From positions 1-15,179 of the forward strand of contig NZ_JBCNNF010000151.1 in the NCBI RefSeq assembly GCF_039594555.1: a DNA stretch of 15,179 bases. Direction: 5' to 3'. The notes beneath the pieces were generated by a model. It saw nothing but the letters and a program-made list of their open reading frames with translations. It was not told the DNA's origin and searched no databases. This document shows positions 12,100 through 15,179 of this stretch, piece after piece. A program made the translations under genes and the position numbers. Position 1 is the stretch's first letter; the number at the start of each line of letters is the position of its first letter. This DNA is from Inquilinus sp039594555. Its GTDB lineage: Bacteria > Pseudomonadota > Alphaproteobacteria > DSM-16000 > Inquilinaceae.

Positions 12100-14979
12100 A
12101 TGTCGCGAATGATGATCGGGCCGGCGCAGGCGGGGGACGTCTTCTCCTTCGGTCCCTTCCGCCTGGCCGTGGGCGAGCGGCTGCTGACCCGGGACGGCGA
12201 GCCGGTCGATCTCGGCGCCCGGGCGCTGGACATCCTGGTGGCCCTGGTCGCCCGCCCGAATGAGCCGGTCGGCAAGCGCGAGCTGATGGCCGAGGTGTGG
12301 CCCGACGTGATCGTCGAGGAGGGCAGCCTGCGCTTCCACATCGCCGGGCTGCGCAAGGCGCTGGGCGACGGCCAGGATGGCGCGCGCTACATCGCGACGC
12401 TGCCGGGCCGGGGCTACTGCTTCGTGGCGCCGGTGCTGCGCTCGGGCCCGTCCTCGCCGCTGGCGGCCCAGACGGCGGACGGCGCCGCGGCCGGCGCGTC
12501 CTTCACCGGCGCCACCTTCCTGCCGGCGCGGCTGGCCCGGATGGTGGGTCGGGAGGACAGCGTGCGGGCCCTGGCGGAGCAGCTGGCTGCGGGGCGCTTC
12601 GTCACCATCGTCGGCCCCGGCGGGGTCGGCAAGACCACCGTGGCCGCTGCGGTGGCGCATGAGTTGCTGGACAGCTTCGCCGGCGCCGCCCTGTTCGTCG
12701 ATTTCGGGCTGGTGACCGACCCGCGGCTGGTGCCGGTCGCGGTGGCGTCGATGCTGGGCCTGCCGATCCGGTCGGAGGACCCGGTCCCCGGCCTGATCGC
12801 CCATCTGCGCGACCGCCGCTTCCTGCTGGTGCTGGACAGCTGCGAGCATGTGATCGACGGCGCCGCCGGCCTGGCCGCCGAGATCTTCCGGGCCGCGCCC
12901 CAGGCCCATATCCTGGCCACCAGCCGCGAGGCGCTGCGGGTCGAGGGCGAGCAGGTCCATCCCCTGGCGCCGCTGGACTGCCCGCCGGACGAGCCCGGCC
13001 TGACAGCCGACGTCGCCACGACCTTCCCCGCCGCCCGGCTGTTCCTGGAACGCGCGGCGGCATCCGGCGCGCCGCTGCAGCTCAGCGATGCCGACGCCGT
13101 CCTGGTGGCGGAGATCTGCCGCCGGCTCGACGGCATGGCGCTGGCGATCGAGCTGGCGGCCGGTCGGGTCCAGGCCTTTGGCCTGAAGCAGACCGCGGCG
13201 CTGCTGGACCAGCGCCTGCCGCTGTCCTGGCCGGGGCAGCGCAACGCGCCGCCGCGCCAGCGCACCCTGCAGGCGACGCTGGACTGGAGCTATGGCCTGC
13301 TGTCGGAGGCGGAGCGGCTGGTGCTGCGCCGCCTCGCCGTGTTCGTCGGCCCGTTCACCATGGAGGCGGCGCTGGGCGTGGTGACCGGCGGGCCGGTGGA
13401 CGACGCGACGGTGTTCGCCGCCATCGACAGCCTGATCGCCAAATCGATGGTCGCGACCCGGCCGGTGGGGGCGATGATGCGCTATCGCCTGCTGGACACC
13501 ACGCGCGCCTATGCCCAGCAGATCACCGGGGAGGACGAGCGCACGGCCCTGGCGGCGCGCCATGCCGAACACCACCGGCGCTGGCTGGACCAGCTCAAGG
13601 CCGAATGGCCGGCGCTGTCGAATGCGGCGGAGCGCGGCCCCACCCTGTCTGCGATGAACAATGTCCGCGCCGCGCTGCAATGGTGCTTCGGCGCCGGCGG
13701 CGATGTCCGGCTCGGCATCGCCCTGGCCGCGGCGGCGACACCGGTGTTCCTGGCGATGTCGCTGCTGACCGAATGCGACCGCTGGTCGGCGCAGGCGATC
13801 CAGGCGCTCGACGCCGGCACCCGGGGCGGCAGCGACGAGATGCAGCTGCAGGCGGCGCGCGGCATGGCGCTGATGTTCATGCAGGGCAGCAGCGATGCGG
13901 CCCGCGCGGCGCTGGAGCGGAGCCTGGCCGTCGCCCAGGCCCGCCAAGACATCCCGGGGCAGCTGATGGTGCTGGGCCCGCTGCACATGTTCCATCTGCG
14001 CGTCGGGGCCTTCGACACGGCCCTGGGCCTGGCGCGGCAGGGCGCCGCTTTGGCCGGCGCGGCCGAGGATGCGGCCACCTTGGCCCTGGCCCAGTTCCTG
14101 CTGGGTATCTCGCTGCACCTGGCCGGCGATCTCGGCGGCGCCCGCGCGGCGCTCGAGGCGGCGCTGCGGCGGCCGGCGGGGCCGTCATCGGCCGGCATGA
14201 TCCATCTTGGCTTCGAAGGCCCGAACCTGGCCGGCGTGATCCTGGCCAGGACCCTGTGGCTTCAGGGGTATCCGGTCCAGGCGGCGGAGCTGGCCGCCCG
14301 CGCCGTCCGGGAGGCGGAGCGGATGGATCATCCGGTCACGCTGTCCGTGGCCACGCTGTGGGCGATCACGGTCTATCTCTGGACCGGCGACCTGGACCGG
14401 GCGGAGGCGCTGGCCGCTCGCTTCACCGCGCGTGCCGGGTCGCACTCGCTGGGGCCCTATCTCGCCGTGGGCCAGGCCTTCGCCGGGGCCATCGCCATCC
14501 GCCGCGGCGAGGCGGAAGCCGGGGTCGCGGTGCTGCGTGGCGGCCTGGCGACGCTGCGCGAGGCGGGCCACGAGGTGCTGACCACCGCGCTCGAGCTCGC
14601 GCTGGCGGAAGGGCTGGCGGCGACCGGCCGGGAGGCCGAGGGGCTGGCCCTGGCCGATGCGGCGATCCGGCGGGTCGAAGCCCGGGGCGACCTGATCTAT
14701 CGGTCGGAGCTGCTGCGGGTGAAGGGCCGGGCGCTGCTGGCGATGCGGCAGGCGGCGGAGGCCGAGGCGTCCCTCCGCCGGTCGCTGGACCAGGCCCGCG
14801 CGCAGGCCGTCCCGGCCTGGGAGCTGCGGGCCGCGACCGAACTGGCGGCGCTGCTGGCCGGGCAGGATCGGGCCGGCGAGGCGGCGGCGCTGCTGCGCCC
14901 GGTGCTCGACGGCTTCACCGAAGGGGCGGAGACGGCGGATCTGAAAGCGGCCGCCATGCTGCTGGCGACGCTGGGGTAG
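12100..14979 (+). CDS. Winged-helix/STAND ATPase/TPR-like transcriptional regulator
   Basis: This 959-residue regulator has three parts. An OmpR-type winged helix (Trans_reg_C) lies at about 15-112, with LLTRDGEPVDLGARALDIL, WPDVIVEEGSLRFHI and the closing GRGYCFVAP. An NB-ARC/AAA-like ATPase of the STAND class follows (about 145-420): Walker A GPGGVGKTT (172-180), Walker B FLLVLDSCEH (241-250), ATSREALRV (273-281) and LDGMALAIELAAGR (343-356). The rest, from about 530, is Ala/Leu-rich helical repeat of TPR type. There is no receiver domain and no membrane segment, so it should sense a ligand or partner through its repeats in the cytoplasm and bind DNA when the ATPase switches. The ATG at 12100 has AGGA 5 bases upstream; ATG codons at 12109 and 12112 are alternatives. 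It is divergent from the EHN hydrolase, its likely target. Confidence 0.88.
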   Translation: MSRMMIGPAQAGDVFSFGPFRLAVGERLLTRDGEPVDLGARALDILVALVARPNEPVGKRELMAEVWPDVIVEEGSLRFHIAGLRKALGDGQDGARYIATLPGRGYCFVAPVLRSGPSSPLAAQTADGAAAGASFTGATFLPARLARMVGREDSVRALAEQLAAGRFVTIVGPGGVGKTTVAAAVAHELLDSFAGAALFVDFGLVTDPRLVPVAVASMLGLPIRSEDPVPGLIAHLRDRRFLLVLDSCEHVIDGAAGLAAEIFRAAPQAHILATSREALRVEGEQVHPLAPLDCPPDEPGLTADVATTFPAARLFLERAAASGAPLQLSDADAVLVAEICRRLDGMALAIELAAGRVQAFGLKQTAALLDQRLPLSWPGQRNAPPRQRTLQATLDWSYGLLSEAERLVLRRLAVFVGPFTMEAALGVVTGGPVDDATVFAAIDSLIAKSMVATRPVGAMMRYRLLDTTRAYAQQITGEDERTALAARHAEHHRRWLDQLKAEWPALSNAAERGPTLSAMNNVRAALQWCFGAGGDVRLGIALAAAATPVFLAMSLLTECDRWSAQAIQALDAGTRGGSDEMQLQAARGMALMFMQGSSDAARAALERSLAVAQARQDIPGQLMVLGPLHMFHLRVGAFDTALGLARQGAALAGAAEDAATLALAQFLLGISLHLAGDLGGARAALEAALRRPAGPSSAGMIHLGFEGPNLAGVILARTLWLQGYPVQAAELAARAVREAERMDHPVTLSVATLWAITVYLWTGDLDRAEALAARFTARAGSHSLGPYLAVGQAFAGAIAIRRGEAEAGVAVLRGGLATLREAGHEVLTTALELALAEGLAATGREAEGLALADAAIRRVEARGDLIYRSELLRVKGRALLAMRQAAEAEASLRRSLDQARAQAVPAWELRAATELAALLAGQDRAGEAAALLRPVLDGFTEGAETADLKAAAMLLATLG

Positions 14980-15005
14980 GAGCGGGGCTCCGCCAGGGAA
15001 CGGGG

Positions 15006-15055
15006 CCGTGGCCGGTTCCGTTGGCCATGGTGAGGATCGCGGCCGCTGGCCGCGA
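15006..15055 (+). terminator. Two tandem hairpins after the STAND regulator
   Basis: CCGTGGCC (15006-15013) pairs with GGCCATGG (15023-15030), with one G-T pair. A second hairpin, TCGCGGCC (15037-15044) with GGCCGCGA (15048-15055), follows closely with a 3-base loop. They start 27 bases after the stop codon. No T-tract is present. The remaining bases to 15179 hold no gene I can support. Confidence 0.45.
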
Positions 15056-15179
15056 ACGCCGTGCGAGGCTGCCCGGCCGCCGAACGGGACGGACGGGGCC
15101 TCGATCCGACAACCAGCCGCCGGAGGCAGTCCATGGTCCGACGGTCAAGGATCCCGCTGCTGTGAGCGCGTGCTGTATT

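Noticed and set aside
12073..14118. 681-codon minus-strand open frame opposite the STAND regulator
   Set aside because: Its translation is Gln/Arg/Gly-rich with no motif, and the plus strand has Walker A, Walker B and a winged helix.
1..15179. tRNA, rRNA, CRISPR or intact insertion sequence
   Set aside because: I looked for cloverleaf-like segments, regularly spaced repeats, transposase motifs and terminal inverted repeats, and found none that I could support by eye.

Overview
The window is mostly very GC-rich DNA. A counted 60-base line inside the phospholipase gene (6301-6360) has 43 G/C. Gene density is high, three proteins start with twin-arginine (Tat) export signals, and there is a TonB receptor, an Ohr protein and a STAND-type regulator. 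This fits a Gram-negative alphaproteobacterium, probably in or near the Rhodospirillales, but there is no rRNA or marker gene to fix the genus. I see no tRNA, rRNA, CRISPR array or intact insertion sequence.

Layout, left to right: (1) 1-316 has no convincing gene, apart from a possible gene start running off the left edge. (2) 317-2023 (minus) is a solitary AIPR-family abortive-infection gene in strikingly AT-rich DNA (20 G/C in the 60 bases 1921-1980), so it looks like a transferred defence gene. (3) 2024-2515 is a boundary region with inverted repeats and an unassigned open stretch. (4) 2516-4822 (minus) is a TonB-dependent receptor of the hemoglobin/transferrin/heme class. (5) 4823-5498 is a long divergent regulatory region. 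It holds a Fur-box-like site, a promoter for the receptor, three heptamers at 11-bp spacing that resemble a Pho box, and a degenerate second copy of the start of the next gene. (6) 5499-7697 (plus) is a Tat-exported phosphocholine-specific phospholipase C, followed by a strong hairpin and then a small cysteine-containing exported protein (7787-8035). (7) 8171-10468 (minus) is a compact apparent operon transcribed as short AraC-type regulator, Ohr peroxidase, Tat-exported alpha/beta hydrolase and small putative lipoprotein, ending at a perfect 15-bp hairpin. (8) 10632-11915 (minus) is a Tat-exported EHN-type epoxide hydrolase, divergent from (9) 12100-14979 (plus), a 959-residue winged-helix/STAND ATPase/TPR-like regulator that ends before two tandem hairpins.

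Taken together, the backbone reads as an envelope and stress segment: iron/heme uptake, phospholipid head-group scavenging (plausibly for phosphate), organic peroxide removal and exported hydrolases that may act on epoxides or related reactive lipophilic compounds, each unit with its own local regulator or operator-like sequence. The AIPR gene is the foreign element. The most unusual points are the AIPR protein's nuclease-like N-terminus, the duplicated 5' end of the phospholipase gene, the tandem operator-like repeats before two units, and an Ohr gene paired with an AraC-type rather than the usual MarR-type (OhrR) regulator.
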